A stretch of DNA of 64,000 nt from assembly GCF_000317435.1 (NCBI RefSeq), contig NC_019751.1:682001-746000 (forward strand), written 5' to 3'. Below the pieces are notes generated by a model. That model worked only from the letters and a program-made list of their open reading frames with translations. It searched no databases and was not told where the DNA came from. Origin of the DNA: Calothrix sp. PCC 6303 (lineage in GTDB: Bacteria; Cyanobacteriota; Cyanobacteriia; Cyanobacteriales; Nostocaceae). Shown in pieces: positions 45,231 through 55,043 of this stretch. Within the stretch, counting starts at the first letter, position 1, and every line of letters begins with the position of its first letter. The translations under genes were made by a program, and so were the position numbers.

Positions 45231-47027
45231 TTAACGAAAATACAGGAGGTTATTCTTCTTTTGATATTGAATAATATAGCTAGCATTTTGCATTTCAGTT
45301 CTGGATAGCAAATTCAATTTATCAAAATCTTGACTGGAATATTTAGGTTGGTACCAAGATTGCCTATTAAAATAATCTTGTAACCCAGGAGTATCGAATT
45401 TGCGTCCATATTTAGCAAAGATTGAATTTCGCATAATATCCAGTTCTAAAGGTGTTTTATTCGCTAAATCTTCATCCCTAACAAGTCGTTGTGAAAGAAA
45501 AGCATAATCATTTTCTGTTGCACTTGATGATACCACTGGAGACGCTGAAGAATTAGTGATTTGTTTGTAATAGAATCTATCAGGTGATGCCTTTGCGTTT
45601 TTACTGGCAAAAATACAATAGCTATCAGGATTTTGCTTGCCAAAGCTACGTAACAATTCTATACAGGAAGCGCGATCGCTAAACTTGCCTGCATATACTT
45701 CAAATAACTGTTTCCCTGACAAATTGGGGTAGTCTGGAATCCACAGCATCCCCGCATTCCCATAACCTTGAGTTTGTAAAAGCCGAATCTGCTTGTTTGC
45801 TTCTGCTTCCCTATTGGCAGAAAAAGCCGTATCTGCAAGGAAATAAAACGAACTCTCCCCAGTTTGATTTCCCTGGGGTGAACTAATTACTATGGGTGTA
45901 GTATTGTTGGAGATACTATTTTTACTTGGTTGTGGTGTCAGAGTATTTTCTGGTATGAAACCACTCAATGTCGGAATTTCTGTTGGTGTGGTGACACCAA
46001 TAGTATTGTTTATGGGAGATTGAGAAAATCTAGTTAAGACTAGAGCAATAATTGTTGATGCACCAATTAAACCACCTGCAATTAAACTACCCAGAAATAT
46101 ACTATTATTTGGTCGGGGACTGTGAGTTGTTTGGGGAATCACAGGAATTGTTTCTGGAGAAGATGGTAAAGTTGCCGGAACTTGGTAAGCAGGTGTGACA
46201 GTATTGACAACACCACCCAAAGCATCTAGCATTTCCCTGGCACTGCTAAAACGCTCTCTAGGATGATATGCGATCGCATGATCGATAATCTGCATCATTT
46301 CATTGCTTACACCTGTAGCAAATTGTCGCCAAACAATTTCACCTGTCTGCGGATCACTGTCTAACTGTTGGGGTTGCTTACCAGTTAACAAGTAAATACT
46401 CGTAATGCCCAAGCTATATAAATCACTAGAATACACTGGTCTGCCAGCAGCCTGTTCACTGGGCATGTATCCAGGTGTACCAATAATAATCGAACTGGTG
46501 GGACTACCTTGAGAATTAACTACAGTCCCCATAGATTCCCGTACCGCTCCAAAGTCAATTAAAACAGGTTTTTGATCACGATAGCGAATAATAATATTAT
46601 CGGGTTTTATGTCACGGTGAACAATGCGTTTTCCATGTACATACTCGATTACACCTAATAAACTGATCAATAATTCTTGAACAATTTGTTCTGGTACTCT
46701 TCCTTCTCTCCTAACCTTTTCAGTTAGGGTTAAGCCTTCAACCCATTCCTGAACAAGATAAAATTGACTATCTTGCTGGAAATATGCGTATAAATTGGGA
46801 ATTTGGTTACTGCCTCCCCCAAGTTCCTCTAAGATAGCAGCTTCTCGCTGAAAACGTTCCTGAACAAGTTGATAAATTTGCGGACTTGTCGTCACAGGTT
46901 TGAGCAATTTAATCACACATCGACGTTGTGATGGCATTTGGGTATCCTCTGCGAGAAAAGTTTCCCCAAATCCACCGCTTCCTAGTGTTTGAATCACACG
47001 GTAACGGTTATTTAGCCAAGTTTGCAT
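45231..47027 (-). CDS. Membrane Ser/Thr protein kinase with C-terminal YARHG domain
   Basis: A 598-residue Hanks-type kinase, closely related in its catalytic half to the neighbour (RYRVIQTLGSGGFGETFLAE, CVIKLLKP, IVHRDIKPDNIII, DFGAVRE). One membrane helix follows (SIFLGSLIAGGLIGASTIIA). Outside the membrane are a SPOR-like repeat-binding region (EANKQIRLLQTQGYGNAGML, GKFSDRASCIELLRSF) and a YARHG domain (LDIMRNSIFAKYGRKFDTPG, YFNRQSWYQPKY), a fold thought to be extracellular and envelope-linked. The two kinases share their N-terminal halves but have different sensors, so they probably respond to different signals. Same orientation and 41-base spacing suggest co-transcription. Confidence 0.92.
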   Translation of the reverse strand: MQTWLNNRYRVIQTLGSGGFGETFLAEDTQMPSQRRCVIKLLKPVTTSPQIYQLVQERFQREAAILEELGGGSNQIPNLYAYFQQDSQFYLVQEWVEGLTLTEKVRREGRVPEQIVQELLISLLGVIEYVHGKRIVHRDIKPDNIIIRYRDQKPVLIDFGAVRESMGTVVNSQGSPTSSIIIGTPGYMPSEQAAGRPVYSSDLYSLGITSIYLLTGKQPQQLDSDPQTGEIVWRQFATGVSNEMMQIIDHAIAYHPRERFSSAREMLDALGGVVNTVTPAYQVPATLPSSPETIPVIPQTTHSPRPNNSIFLGSLIAGGLIGASTIIALVLTRFSQSPINNTIGVTTPTEIPTLSGFIPENTLTPQPSKNSISNNTTPIVISSPQGNQTGESSFYFLADTAFSANREAEANKQIRLLQTQGYGNAGMLWIPDYPNLSGKQLFEVYAGKFSDRASCIELLRSFGKQNPDSYCIFASKNAKASPDRFYYKQITNSSASPVVSSSATENDYAFLSQRLVRDEDLANKTPLELDIMRNSIFAKYGRKFDTPGLQDYFNRQSWYQPKYSSQDFDKLNLLSRTEMQNASYIIQYQKKNNLLYFR

Positions 47028-47273
47028 TAATTGAGTAATATAAAATACAGGTTGTTAGTTATGTATTCTAGCTGAATCAGCAAGAGCCTCCCACTTTGTG
47101 TCAACTTTTGGTAAGGTGCTTTTTCAGTGACATGTTCTGGGTGGGAACCCATATCTTTGTATTTGATTGACTTTTTCCCTTGAGTATTTTGTCGCAGTGT
47201 TACATACTCGATGGCAAGATTGATGGTATTTTATTGTTGCACGAACTTCTCTATCCCAATCGCTATAAAAGCT

Positions 47274-47912
47274 ATGACACTCAATTTATACTTACTGCGA
47301 CATGGTGAAACTACTTTTAGCCAAAGTGGTAATTTCTGTGGTGAAACGGATGCGGAGTTAACATCTGAAGGGATGCAGATGGCAGAAAGTTTTGCCGATG
47401 TTTATCAACAGTTGAAGTGGGAAGCGGTTTATGTTAGTCCGATGAAGCGTGCAATTGCCACTGCCAAGCCACTGTGTGATGCTACTGGTATGGATATGCA
47501 GTTGCGTGACGGACTTAGGGAAGGTAGTTACGGGGAATGGGAAACCAAGAGCAAATCTTTTGCTCAGGAGAATTACGCAGAAAACTATGTAAAATGGTTG
47601 ACAGAACCTGCTTGGAATGCTCCCAAAGGTGGAGAAACTGCGGTAGATATTGCTAACCGTTCTATGCCTGTAATTGCTGAAATTCAAGAAAAATATCCGG
47701 AGGGCAATGTTTTAGTGGTTGCCCATAAAGCCACGATTCGGATTCTGCTTTGCAGTTTACTGGGAATCGATTTGGGACGCTATCGCTATCGGGTGAATAT
47801 TTTGGTCGCGTCAGTAAGTATGGTTAAATTTGATGTTCATGGTCCCCTATTAGAAATATTAGGCGATCGCCATCATATACCCGATTCCATTCGCTCTCGT
47901 CCAGGAACATAA
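47274..47912 (+). CDS. Histidine phosphatase (phosphoglycerate mutase family)
   Basis: A 212-residue protein with the RHG signature LYLLRHGETTFSQSG (catalytic His), R(A/V)IATAKPL, LREGSYGEWE and VLVVAHKATIRILLC (second His). This family includes cofactor-dependent phosphoglycerate mutases and many other phosphatases (for example alpha-ribazole phosphatase); the substrate is not decidable from motifs. The ATG at 47274 fits the family start; a longer frame would add 21 unlikely residues. Its TAA stop (47910-47912) is the first three bases of the IS4 target duplication, so transposition just spared the protein. Confidence 0.85.
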   Translation: MTLNLYLLRHGETTFSQSGNFCGETDAELTSEGMQMAESFADVYQQLKWEAVYVSPMKRAIATAKPLCDATGMDMQLRDGLREGSYGEWETKSKSFAQENYAENYVKWLTEPAWNAPKGGETAVDIANRSMPVIAEIQEKYPEGNVLVVAHKATIRILLCSLLGIDLGRYRYRVNILVASVSMVKFDVHGPLLEILGDRHHIPDSIRSRPGT

Positions 47913-47919
47913 TATAACA

Positions 47920-49430
47920 CAATACGGTTCAGTTAAGGCTCGAATAGCTGTAAAATAGGCATTGTTTCCAAAAATGGAAATCAAGTACGGTGCATCTTAA
48001 AGAATTCTCATTATTGTCTCCCAAGATACAAAGTACGGAGATATTCAAAGCGATAGAGGTAGCGATTCCAGCAACTTCAATCGAACAAGCGATAAGCCTA
48101 CGGCATGGCTTCGCTTACCGCTAAAACTAAAGTCGAAGAGGAACGTCATCGCTCGTTACCAGCACAGCTTGTAGTTTGCTTAATAATAGCAATGAGCCTG
48201 TGGTCGAGAGATTCAATGCGGGATGTACTAAAAAATCTTATTGATGGTCTTTCAGAGGCGTGGGTAAAAATTGGTAAATATTGGCGGTTTCCTTGTAAAT
48301 CAGCCATAACTCAAGCGAGACAGCGACTAGGAGCAGGGGTGATGAGACAGTTGTTTCATCAGTTGGTGCAACCAATGGCAACTAGCGAAACAGTAGGAGC
48401 TTTTTTAAATGGATTACGAATCGTAGTAATTGATGGAACCTGCTTAGATATTCCAGATAGCGATGAAAATGCAAGGGTTTTTGGTCGTCCTGGTAGTCGT
48501 CCTGGTACACGAGCTGCATTTCCCAAAGTTAGATTAGTTATTTTGGTAGAGGCAGGGACACATTTAATTTTTGATGCATTAATGTGCCCATATAAGATTG
48601 GAGAGCGAGTCAGGTCACTAAAATTATTACGTTCGGTAACATCTGGAATGTTGTTAATGTGGGATAGGGGCTTGCATTCCTACGCAATGGTACAAACAAC
48701 GGTAAGTAAAGGTTGTGAGTATTTAGGAAGAATTCCTGCCAATGTTAAATTTTTAAACGAAGAAGCTTTAGACGATGGCTCGTATTTAAGTTATATTTAT
48801 CCATCTGGCAAATTAAGAAAAAAAGGTTTTGAGCCAATACAAGTACGAGTCATTGAGTACACAATTGAAAATCCTGACAATCTAGAAGAACCAATTAAAT
48901 ATCGTTTAATTACGAGCTTATTGGACATTGAAAAATTAAGTGCCCATTTGCTAGCTTCTGAGTATCATCAACGTTGGGAAGTTGAAAATACGATTGATGA
49001 ACTCAAGGTACATCTTTTGGGACGCAAAACTCATATTCGTTCTCAAAAACCACGGGAGGTGGTGCAAGAAGTTTACGGTTTGTTACTGGGACATTGGGCT
49101 ATTCGGTTATTAATTTTTCAAGCTGCAAGCAACGCAAATGTTTCACCCTTACGTCTAAGTTTCACAGGAACATTACGAGTTGTTCGTCGTGCCCTTCCCA
49201 AATTTCAGCGCTTGCAACCACAAGAACTGCCTTTTTTTTTAGTTGGTTAACTGTGGAGATTCTTGACCAAGTTTTACCTGAAAGGGTTCATAGAAACAAC
49301 CCAAGGGTTGTCAAAAAGCCTGTATCAAAATTTCGCTCGAAAAAGGTTAAACACAGAGGTACTGGAACAATAACCAATCCTCCTGTGTTTGTTATTTCAA
49401 GCACTGCATAGCCTTAACTGAACCGTATTG
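47920..49430 (+). mobile_element. IS4-family insertion sequence, defective
   Basis: A 1511-bp element. Its ends CAATACGGTTCAGTTAAGGCT (47920-47940) and the exact reverse complement at 49410-49430 are 21-base perfect inverted repeats. A 10-bp target duplication TAATATAACA flanks it (47910-47919, 49431-49440), within the 9-12-bp range known for IS4 relatives. The transposase frame is broken twice (next entry), so the copy is probably inactive on its own, although its ends could still be moved in trans. Confidence 0.9.
47990..49411 (+). pseudogene. IS4-family transposase, two frameshifts
   Basis: Three frames make up one transposase. The N-terminal piece (from GTG 47990) reads LLSPKIQSTEIFKAIEVAIP then TSIEQAI. 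A 25-bp insertion (about 48095-48119, containing CGGCATGGCTTCGC) throws it out of frame. The main piece (ATG 48105 to 49250) has the DDE blocks IVVIDGTCLDIPD, LLMWDRGLHSYA and YHQRWEVENTIDELK. At nine Ts (49232-49240) it meets a stop; adding one T would continue into SWLTVEILDQVLPERVHRNN and PRVVKKPVSKFRSKK, a typical C-terminus. The T run could instead allow programmed slippage, but the 25-bp insertion is a plain lesion. Confidence 0.8.
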
Positions 49431-49573
49431 TAATATAACAATCCTAATATTATTTGTGTTGATTTTGCCTGCCCGCAGCAGAAATTCACACTGTCCAAAT
49501 CCCCGGTTTATTTAAAAAATCGGGGATCTAATTTTTTACGGGCAATCGCGTCTAACGTTATCTCCCCAAAATA

Positions 49574-50740
49574 CTAAAATTTCTCTATTTCCACAACTAA
49601 TTGATCCATTTCTGATTCTGAGGTGAAATAATGAACGCAAGCACGAACACTATCAGGTTTAGCGATGGTACGCACAAATAAACCTTGTGTTTCTAGATGT
49701 TTCACTAGTGGAGTTTGTCGCTCTCTACTACTAAGTTGAAATGAGATTAAGCCGCTAGGTGGTGGAGAATTTAGCAGACATTTAACATGCTGTAACTGTG
49801 AAAGCTTCCGCCATAAATATTCACTATTTTGGAGAATTTGTTGATAACGGACTTCAGCATTTCCCCATTGGTTGTGGAGCGCGATCGCGTTTCGCAATCC
49901 AGCCATTAAGGGATAATCAGATGTGGCGATTTCGTAACGTTCGCCGTGGGGTTGTAAATTTTGTGGCTGTCCTTCAATATCTGTAGTCACACTCCGCCAA
50001 CCTACGAATGTCGGCTGTAGACTATCTTGGGCGCTTGGAGATACATATAACCCTCCCAATCCGGCGGGACCACATAGCCATTTATGCCCAGTAAATGCGT
50101 AAAAATCGACACCTAAGTCCGTCAAGTTTAAGGGTAACATCCCCACCGATTGGGCGGCATCAACTAATAGTCGGGTTTGATTTTTTGAACATATTTGAGC
50201 TATTTTGTCAACTTCTAAAACTTCCCCAGTATTCCAAAGAACGTGACTAATTGCCACTAAGCGGGTATTTGGACGCAGATGTTGCTGAATAACTGCCGTG
50301 GGGTTAGTTGCATTCAGAATCGGACAAGTTGTGACTTCCACCCTAAACCGCTGTTGGATTGCTTGAGCGATCGCTATCACGGCATGATGCTCACAATCGG
50401 TTAATAATAGATGATCACCAGCTTGCCAATTGATTCCCCACATGGCAATATTACAACCCATGGTGACATTTTCAGTCAAGGTAATGGTTTGTGGAGAGAC
50501 ATTCAACTCAGATGCGATCGCATGACGAGTAGAAGCAGCTTCCTTTAATTGCCAAGTGTAAACTTGACTTGCAAATGGTCCTGAATGCTGCATCTGAATT
50601 TGTGCTTGATGAATCGCGTCTATCCCTCCTTGCGGTAATGGACCCTGACCACCATAGTTAAAGTAGGATTTATTCGCTAAAGCGAGAAAATGAGAACGGT
50701 GTTGATGCAACTTGGTTTCTGTGGGGGAATTATTCATCAT
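49574..50740 (-). CDS. Class V aminotransferase (cysteine desulfurase / cystine lyase-like)
   Basis: A 388-residue PLP fold-type I enzyme: YFNYGGQGPLPQGGIDAIHQ, ITLTENVTMGCNIAMWG, HHAVIAIAQAI, LLVDAAQSVGMLPLN and the PLP-lysine motif FTGHKWLCGPAGLGGLYVSP. No catalytic Cys loop of the NifS/SufS type is evident in the C-terminal half. The sequence is reminiscent of the cyanobacterial cystine C-S lyase C-DES, so a cystine lyase or related sulfur-mobilising role is likelier than a classical IscS. It stands alone between the IS4 element and a divergent nuclease gene. Confidence 0.8.
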   Translation of the reverse strand: MMNNSPTETKLHQHRSHFLALANKSYFNYGGQGPLPQGGIDAIHQAQIQMQHSGPFASQVYTWQLKEAASTRHAIASELNVSPQTITLTENVTMGCNIAMWGINWQAGDHLLLTDCEHHAVIAIAQAIQQRFRVEVTTCPILNATNPTAVIQQHLRPNTRLVAISHVLWNTGEVLEVDKIAQICSKNQTRLLVDAAQSVGMLPLNLTDLGVDFYAFTGHKWLCGPAGLGGLYVSPSAQDSLQPTFVGWRSVTTDIEGQPQNLQPHGERYEIATSDYPLMAGLRNAIALHNQWGNAEVRYQQILQNSEYLWRKLSQLQHVKCLLNSPPPSGLISFQLSSRERQTPLVKHLETQGLFVRTIAKPDSVRACVHYFTSESEMDQLVVEIEKF

Positions 50741-50890
50741 CTATCAAACGTAAATCTACTAATACTTCACCATTTATTAGAGGTTCTAGATCCCCAACTT
50801 CTTTAATAAGTGGGAGATCGTAATACATGCCACTCATTTGAGTGATTTAAAATACTCCCATTTGGTGCCAATTCCTGTTAGCTTAAAAGA

Positions 50891-52444
50891 ATGTTAATTA
50901 ATGCTGACCTATTATTACAATATCAACGCTGCAAACGCCGACCTTTTCTAGATATTCACGGCGATTTTGCTCAACGCGATCGCCCTACCGATCTATTGGT
51001 TAAACTACAACAAGATAAAATTATTCACCAAAAAACAATCATCGGGCAACGTGATTACAAACAACCGAGGTATCCCCGTAAAGATTGGCAAACTGGGCAT
51101 AATGAAACTCTCAAGTTGATGCAGCAGGGCGTAGAGTTAATTTATCATGGTTTACTGTTGGCTCCGCACCATGAGGTAATTACTGAAGAGATTTGGGAAG
51201 AAAATTGTGCTTTTAGCGACCAAGCAGGGCAACTCACAGGCACAGTTCAAGCGAGTTCTTCAGCCTTTAAACAACATACTTTAGTTAGTAGACCAGATTT
51301 ACTGGTGAAAAAAACCGGAAAATCAATATTTGGGGATTGGGTTTATGTTCCGGTAAGTATTGAGTTGGGGAAACGTCCTAAACAAGAATATCAAGTTACC
51401 GCAGCTTTTCACGCTTTGGTTTTGCAGACAACACAGCAACAGCAAACCGAAAATGCTTGGGTAGTTTTACGGGGCAGAAATACCAGTCACCGTGTTGATT
51501 TAGGCAAGTGGCAACCCCAAATGCAGCAAATTTTGGCGGAATGTATTGATACCCTTCAAAATACAACACCCCCAGAAATATTCATTTCTCGACAAAAATG
51601 CAATCTTTGTCACTGGCATACTCAGTGTCATGCGATCGCACAATCCCAACAACACCTATCTTTATTACCAGGTGTCACACCTGTTCGTTATAGTCAACTA
51701 CAAACTTTAGATATCACAACACCTGTAGCCTTGGCAAATGCAAATCCCACAGAATTGGAAAATCTATCTGGATTTGATCCGATTATTGCCCGGAAAGTGG
51801 TTCTTCAAGCACAATCAATCACTACAAATAAACCTGTATTATTACCCCAAGCACAACCAAATCAGCCTTGGATTCAAAATTCCGCCGATATAGAACTTTA
51901 CTTTGATATCGAAGCTCAACCAGATCTAGATTTAAACTACTTACTAGGCGTTCTAGTTGTAGATAAACAAAATAATAGTGAAAAATTTTATTCATTCCTC
52001 GCCGAAAAGCCCGAAGATGAAAAAATAGTTTGGCAACAGTTTGTAAATTTGGTTTCTCAATATCCCGACGCACCAATTTACCATTTTTGTGTATATGAAT
52101 TTGATACCGTCAAGCGATTAGCCAAACTATACGGCACTTCCAACGCCATAATTAAACCAATATTATTTAGATTTATAGATATTTACGAAGAATTTATTCA
52201 AAGCGTTGCCCTACCAGTGGAGAGTTATGCTTTAAAAACCATTGCCCGTTGGCTAGGTTTCCAATGGCGCAACCCCGAAGCCAGTGGCGCAAAATGTATA
52301 TACTGGTATGACCAATGGTTACAAACAAGCGATCGCACTTTACTAGAAACCATCGAAACCTATAACGAAGACGACTGTCACGCTACCCGCACCGTCAAAG
52401 ATTGGTTAGCGGAATTTTTGTCATCCCACACTCAAATCTCCTAA
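50891..52444 (+). CDS. TM0106-type RecB-like nuclease with RNase H-like domain
   Basis: A 517-residue protein. The N-terminal RecB/Cas4-like PD-(D/E)XK region has Cys14 (QYQRCKRRPFLD), the LVSRPDLLVKK acid and the VYVPVSIELGKRPKQEY Glu-x-Lys-type block. Cys237, Cys240 and Cys246 (CNLCHWHTQC) complete a four-cysteine set typical of Fe-S-stabilised nucleases. Then a helix-hairpin-helix-like ENLSGFDPIIARKV leads to a C-terminal RNase H-like exonuclease domain (ELYFDIEAQPDLDLNYLLGV, YNEDDCHATRTVKDWL). It probably degrades or processes DNA; the exact pathway is unknown. It is divergent from the aminotransferase. Confidence 0.85.
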   Translation: MLINADLLLQYQRCKRRPFLDIHGDFAQRDRPTDLLVKLQQDKIIHQKTIIGQRDYKQPRYPRKDWQTGHNETLKLMQQGVELIYHGLLLAPHHEVITEEIWEENCAFSDQAGQLTGTVQASSSAFKQHTLVSRPDLLVKKTGKSIFGDWVYVPVSIELGKRPKQEYQVTAAFHALVLQTTQQQQTENAWVVLRGRNTSHRVDLGKWQPQMQQILAECIDTLQNTTPPEIFISRQKCNLCHWHTQCHAIAQSQQHLSLLPGVTPVRYSQLQTLDITTPVALANANPTELENLSGFDPIIARKVVLQAQSITTNKPVLLPQAQPNQPWIQNSADIELYFDIEAQPDLDLNYLLGVLVVDKQNNSEKFYSFLAEKPEDEKIVWQQFVNLVSQYPDAPIYHFCVYEFDTVKRLAKLYGTSNAIIKPILFRFIDIYEEFIQSVALPVESYALKTIARWLGFQWRNPEASGAKCIYWYDQWLQTSDRTLLETIETYNEDDCHATRTVKDWLAEFLSSHTQIS

Positions 52445-52577
52445 AGACGTTCCACCGGAACCTCTTATATATTATTGATTGCATTCAACCCGATCAAACA
52501 TCTTTCATTTATTCAGCCAGCCCCATAAAATGTCGCTAACCTTCTAAAATCTTTAACAGATAAGAAGGTAAATCAAA

Positions 52578-52928
52578 ATGAGCCAAACCACGGAAACAAT
52601 TTTTAGCAAGATTATTCGTCGGGAGATACCTGCAGATATCGTTTACGAAGATGATTTAGCACTTGCATTCAAAGATGTTCACCCCCAAGCACCTGTTCAC
52701 ATCCTCGTAATTCCCAAAAAGGTCATCCCTAAATTGGATGCTGCCACAGATGATGATACTGCTCTCTTAGGACATTTGTTACAAACTGTAAAGAAAGTAG
52801 CTGCACAAGCAGGATTGGAAAAAGGGTATCGGGTGGTAATCAACACAGGTGATGATGGCGGGCAGACAGTTCACCATATACATTTACACATATTAGGTGG
52901 GCGGCAGATGAGTTGGCCCCCAGGTTAA
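52578..52928 (+). CDS. HIT-family nucleotide hydrolase (HINT-like)
   Basis: A 116-residue protein with the histidine triad [10 protein letters not shown] and the N-terminal [20 protein letters not shown] and [18 protein letters not shown] blocks. HINT proteins hydrolyse AMP-linked phosphoramidates and act as dimers; the substrate in cyanobacteria is not known. Length is normal. It has its own strong terminator just downstream and is followed by psbA. Confidence 0.92.
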   Translation: MSQTTETIFSKIIRREIPADIVYEDDLALAFKDVHPQAPVHILVIPKKVIPKLDAATDDDTALLGHLLQTVKKVAAQAGLEKGYRVVINTGDDGGQTVHHIHLHILGGRQMSWPPG

Positions 52929-52958
52929 GGGATATTACATTAATATTTCTAAATATTA

Positions 52959-52993
52959 AAAGCGTGTGAGTGTTTACTCAACACGCTTTTTTG
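52959..52993 (+). terminator. Rho-independent terminator after HIT gene
   Basis: The stem AGCGTGTGAGT/ACTC(A)ACACGCT, with loop GTTT and one bulged A, is followed by TTTTTT. It lies 30 bases past the HIT stop and isolates it from psbA. Confidence 0.85.
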
Positions 52994-53252
52994 CTTTTTC
53001 GTTACATTCAGCGAAGCTTGGGCGACATAAATCGTTCGCATTCCTCAAGAAATCAACTCAAACAATTACCTCTATGAGCTCCAAAGGCTTATTATTGCGT
53101 TAGAATATAATCTGTAATCTAATATATATACGAATACGATAACTTATGCTTAAGTTAAAATACTTTACAAAACTAAATAAGTTTATTATATTTAGTTACA
53201 TGGAAGGCAAGCAGCCAACCAAATCATACAAAAATCAAGCAATTATAAAACC
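52994..53252 (+). other. psbA leader and promoter region
   Basis: About 260 bases between the terminator and psbA. A 32-base interspersed repeat (53011-53042, GCGAAGCTTGGGCGACATAA core) shares 28 of 32 bases with 34049-34080. The rest is AT-rich; several TATAAT-like hexamers occur near 53107-53130 but I cannot assign the start site. No strong Shine-Dalgarno precedes the ATG. Confidence 0.5.
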
Positions 53253-54335
53253 ATGACCACAACCTTACAAAGACGCGAAAGCGCCAACGTATGGGAACAG
53301 TTCTGTAACTGGATTGCCAGCACAGAAAACCGTCTATACATCGGCTGGTTCGGCGTATTGATGATCCCAACCCTACTTGCAGCAACAACCTGCTTCATCG
53401 TAGCCTTCATCGCAGCACCCCCAGTAGACATCGACGGGATCCGTGAACCAGTAGCAGGTTCCTTGATGTACGGAAACAACATCATTTCCGGTGCAGTTGT
53501 TCCTTCATCCAACGCAATTGGACTTCACTTCTACCCAATTTGGGAAGCAGCATCCCTAGATGAGTGGTTGTACAACGGCGGTCCTTACCAACTAGTAGTA
53601 TTCCACTTCCTCATCGGCGTATTCTGCTACATGGGACGTGAATGGGAACTATCCTACCGCTTAGGAATGCGTCCTTGGATCTGCGTAGCATACTCAGCAC
53701 CAGTAGCAGCAGCAACCGCAGTATTCTTAATCTACCCAATCGGACAAGGTTCATTCTCAGATGGTATGCCCTTAGGCATCTCAGGAACATTCAACTTCAT
53801 GTTGGTATTCCAAGCAGAACATAACATCTTGATGCACCCCTTCCACCAACTAGGAGTAGCAGGCGTATTCGGTGGTTCATTGTTCAGCGCAATGCACGGT
53901 TCACTAGTAACCTCCTCCTTGGTACGTGAAACAACCGAAACAGAAAGCCAAAACTACGGTTACAAATTCGGTCAAGAAGAAGAAACCTACAACATCGTTG
54001 CAGCACACGGCTACTTCGGTCGTCTAATCTTCCAATACGCATCCTTCAACAACAGCCGCAGCTTACACTTCTTGTTAGCAGCATGGCCAGTAGTAGGAAT
54101 CTGGTTCACCAGCTTGGGAATCAGCACCATGGCATTCAACCTGAACGGATTCAACTTCAACCAATCAGTAATTGACACCCAAGGTCGCGTCATCAACACA
54201 TGGGCAGACGTAATCAACCGGGCTAACCTAGGTATGGAAGTAATGCACGAGCGTAACGCTCACAACTTCCCCTTAGACTTGGCTGCTGGTGATGCTTCAC
54301 CTGTTGCATTGTCTGCACCTGCTATCAACGGTTAA
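53253..54335 (+). CDS. psbA: Photosystem II reaction centre D1 protein (Glu130 form)
   Basis: A 360-residue D1 protein. Tyr161 (redox-active YZ), Asp170, Glu189, His190, His198 and His215 sit at canonical positions, and the C-terminal [10 protein letters not shown] extension of 16 residues is cut by CtpA after Ala344. Residue 130 is Glu (MGREWELS), the form of stress- or high-light D1 isoforms (D1:2/PsbA3 type); the standard low-light form has Gln. D1 binds P680 chlorophylls, pheophytin, QB and part of the Mn4CaO5 cluster. The gene has its own terminator. Other psbA copies must exist elsewhere. Codon use is biased towards C-ending codons, as in highly expressed genes. Confidence 0.97.
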   Translation: MTTTLQRRESANVWEQFCNWIASTENRLYIGWFGVLMIPTLLAATTCFIVAFIAAPPVDIDGIREPVAGSLMYGNNIISGAVVPSSNAIGLHFYPIWEAASLDEWLYNGGPYQLVVFHFLIGVFCYMGREWELSYRLGMRPWICVAYSAPVAAATAVFLIYPIGQGSFSDGMPLGISGTFNFMLVFQAEHNILMHPFHQLGVAGVFGGSLFSAMHGSLVTSSLVRETTETESQNYGYKFGQEEETYNIVAAHGYFGRLIFQYASFNNSRSLHFLLAAWPVVGIWFTSLGISTMAFNLNGFNFNQSVIDTQGRVINTWADVINRANLGMEVMHERNAHNFPLDLAAGDASPVALSAPAING

Positions 54336-54376
54336 TATCCGAGTGGTGCTAGTCGAGACTAATAAATAAAGTTTGA

Positions 54377-54408
54377 AAAGCGCCCTCTCCTAGGAGAGGG
54401 CGCTTTTT
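54377..54408 (+). terminator. Rho-independent terminator of psbA
   Basis: A 26-base perfect palindrome (54379-54404; arms AGCGCCCTCTCCT/AGGAGAGGGCGCT) ends in TTTTT, 42 bases after the psbA stop. Confidence 0.9.
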
Positions 54409-54521
54409 GCTATTGACATAAAAAAATCCCTAATAATGAAAGCTAGTATCAGAAATTAAAATCTAGATGTGGCACAAATACTAATTAAAACCGTGACGCG
54501 AACCTTATGGAGTAAAGAATC

Positions 54522-54734
54522 ATGACACCTCAAGAATTTTTAACAAACTTAGCTGAAGCTACCACAGACTCCGAAAAGTTAGTAGTGTTCGCAGAATACC
54601 TAGATACAACTGCTTTAGAAAATGCCACAACTAAAAGATGGAAAAGTCTTCCCTACAGCAACGAAATCCAGATGTCACTCAAAAACGTTGCTTTTCATCT
54701 AGAGGCACTTGCCGAAGCCGGAAATCAACCCTAA
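54522..54734 (+). CDS. Small conserved hypothetical protein
   Basis: A 70-residue, mainly helical acidic protein (MTPQEFLTNLAEATTDSEKL ... LKNVAFHLEALAEAGNQP). No domain is recognised and no membrane segment is present. GGAG about ten bases ahead of the ATG supports the start. A second frame at 54709-54918 overlaps the end and has no support. Function is unknown. Confidence 0.55.
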   Translation: MTPQEFLTNLAEATTDSEKLVVFAEYLDTTALENATTKRWKSLPYSNEIQMSLKNVAFHLEALAEAGNQP

Positions 54735-54787
54735 AGAAGAGTGGCTAGTAGTTACAGCAGTTTTCACCTATTTGAACCACATCAAAC

Positions 54788-54816
54788 GTAGGGGTTTAGC
54801 AATTCTAAGCCCCTAC
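54788..54816. repeat. GTAGGGG hairpin repeat
   Basis: GTAGGGGTTTAG and CTAAGCCCCTAC (11 of 12 complementary) flank a 5-base loop. This hairpin is of a type seen repeatedly in cyanobacterial intergenic DNA. It sits between the small protein gene and cysE in a 309-base gap that holds nothing else clear. Confidence 0.65.
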
Positions 54817-55043
54817 AGAGTGGTCTATTTACCTGAAAATGGCTGTCAATACTGCTATGTTGGGGAAGTGCGTAGACCTATAAGCGGCTTGTCTTTGACA
54901 TCGCACTTCCTCAATTGATAAATTTATATCATCGCCGTCAGAATTTTTACTTATCGCAACTCCCAATTTACAATAGGTTTACAGGAGATAGCACTAATAA
55001 AGTTAATATAGAGTTGATAGCGATTTAGCAAAACTTGGGAGAT

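Noticed and set aside
49232-49240. Programmed frameshift as the normal mode of the IS4 transposase
   Set aside because: The same gene has a second, non-programmed disruption, so decay is the simpler explanation.
54709-54918. A 69-residue plus-strand frame overlapping the small gene before cysE
   Set aside because: It contains the GTAGGGG hairpin repeat and overlaps a better-supported frame.
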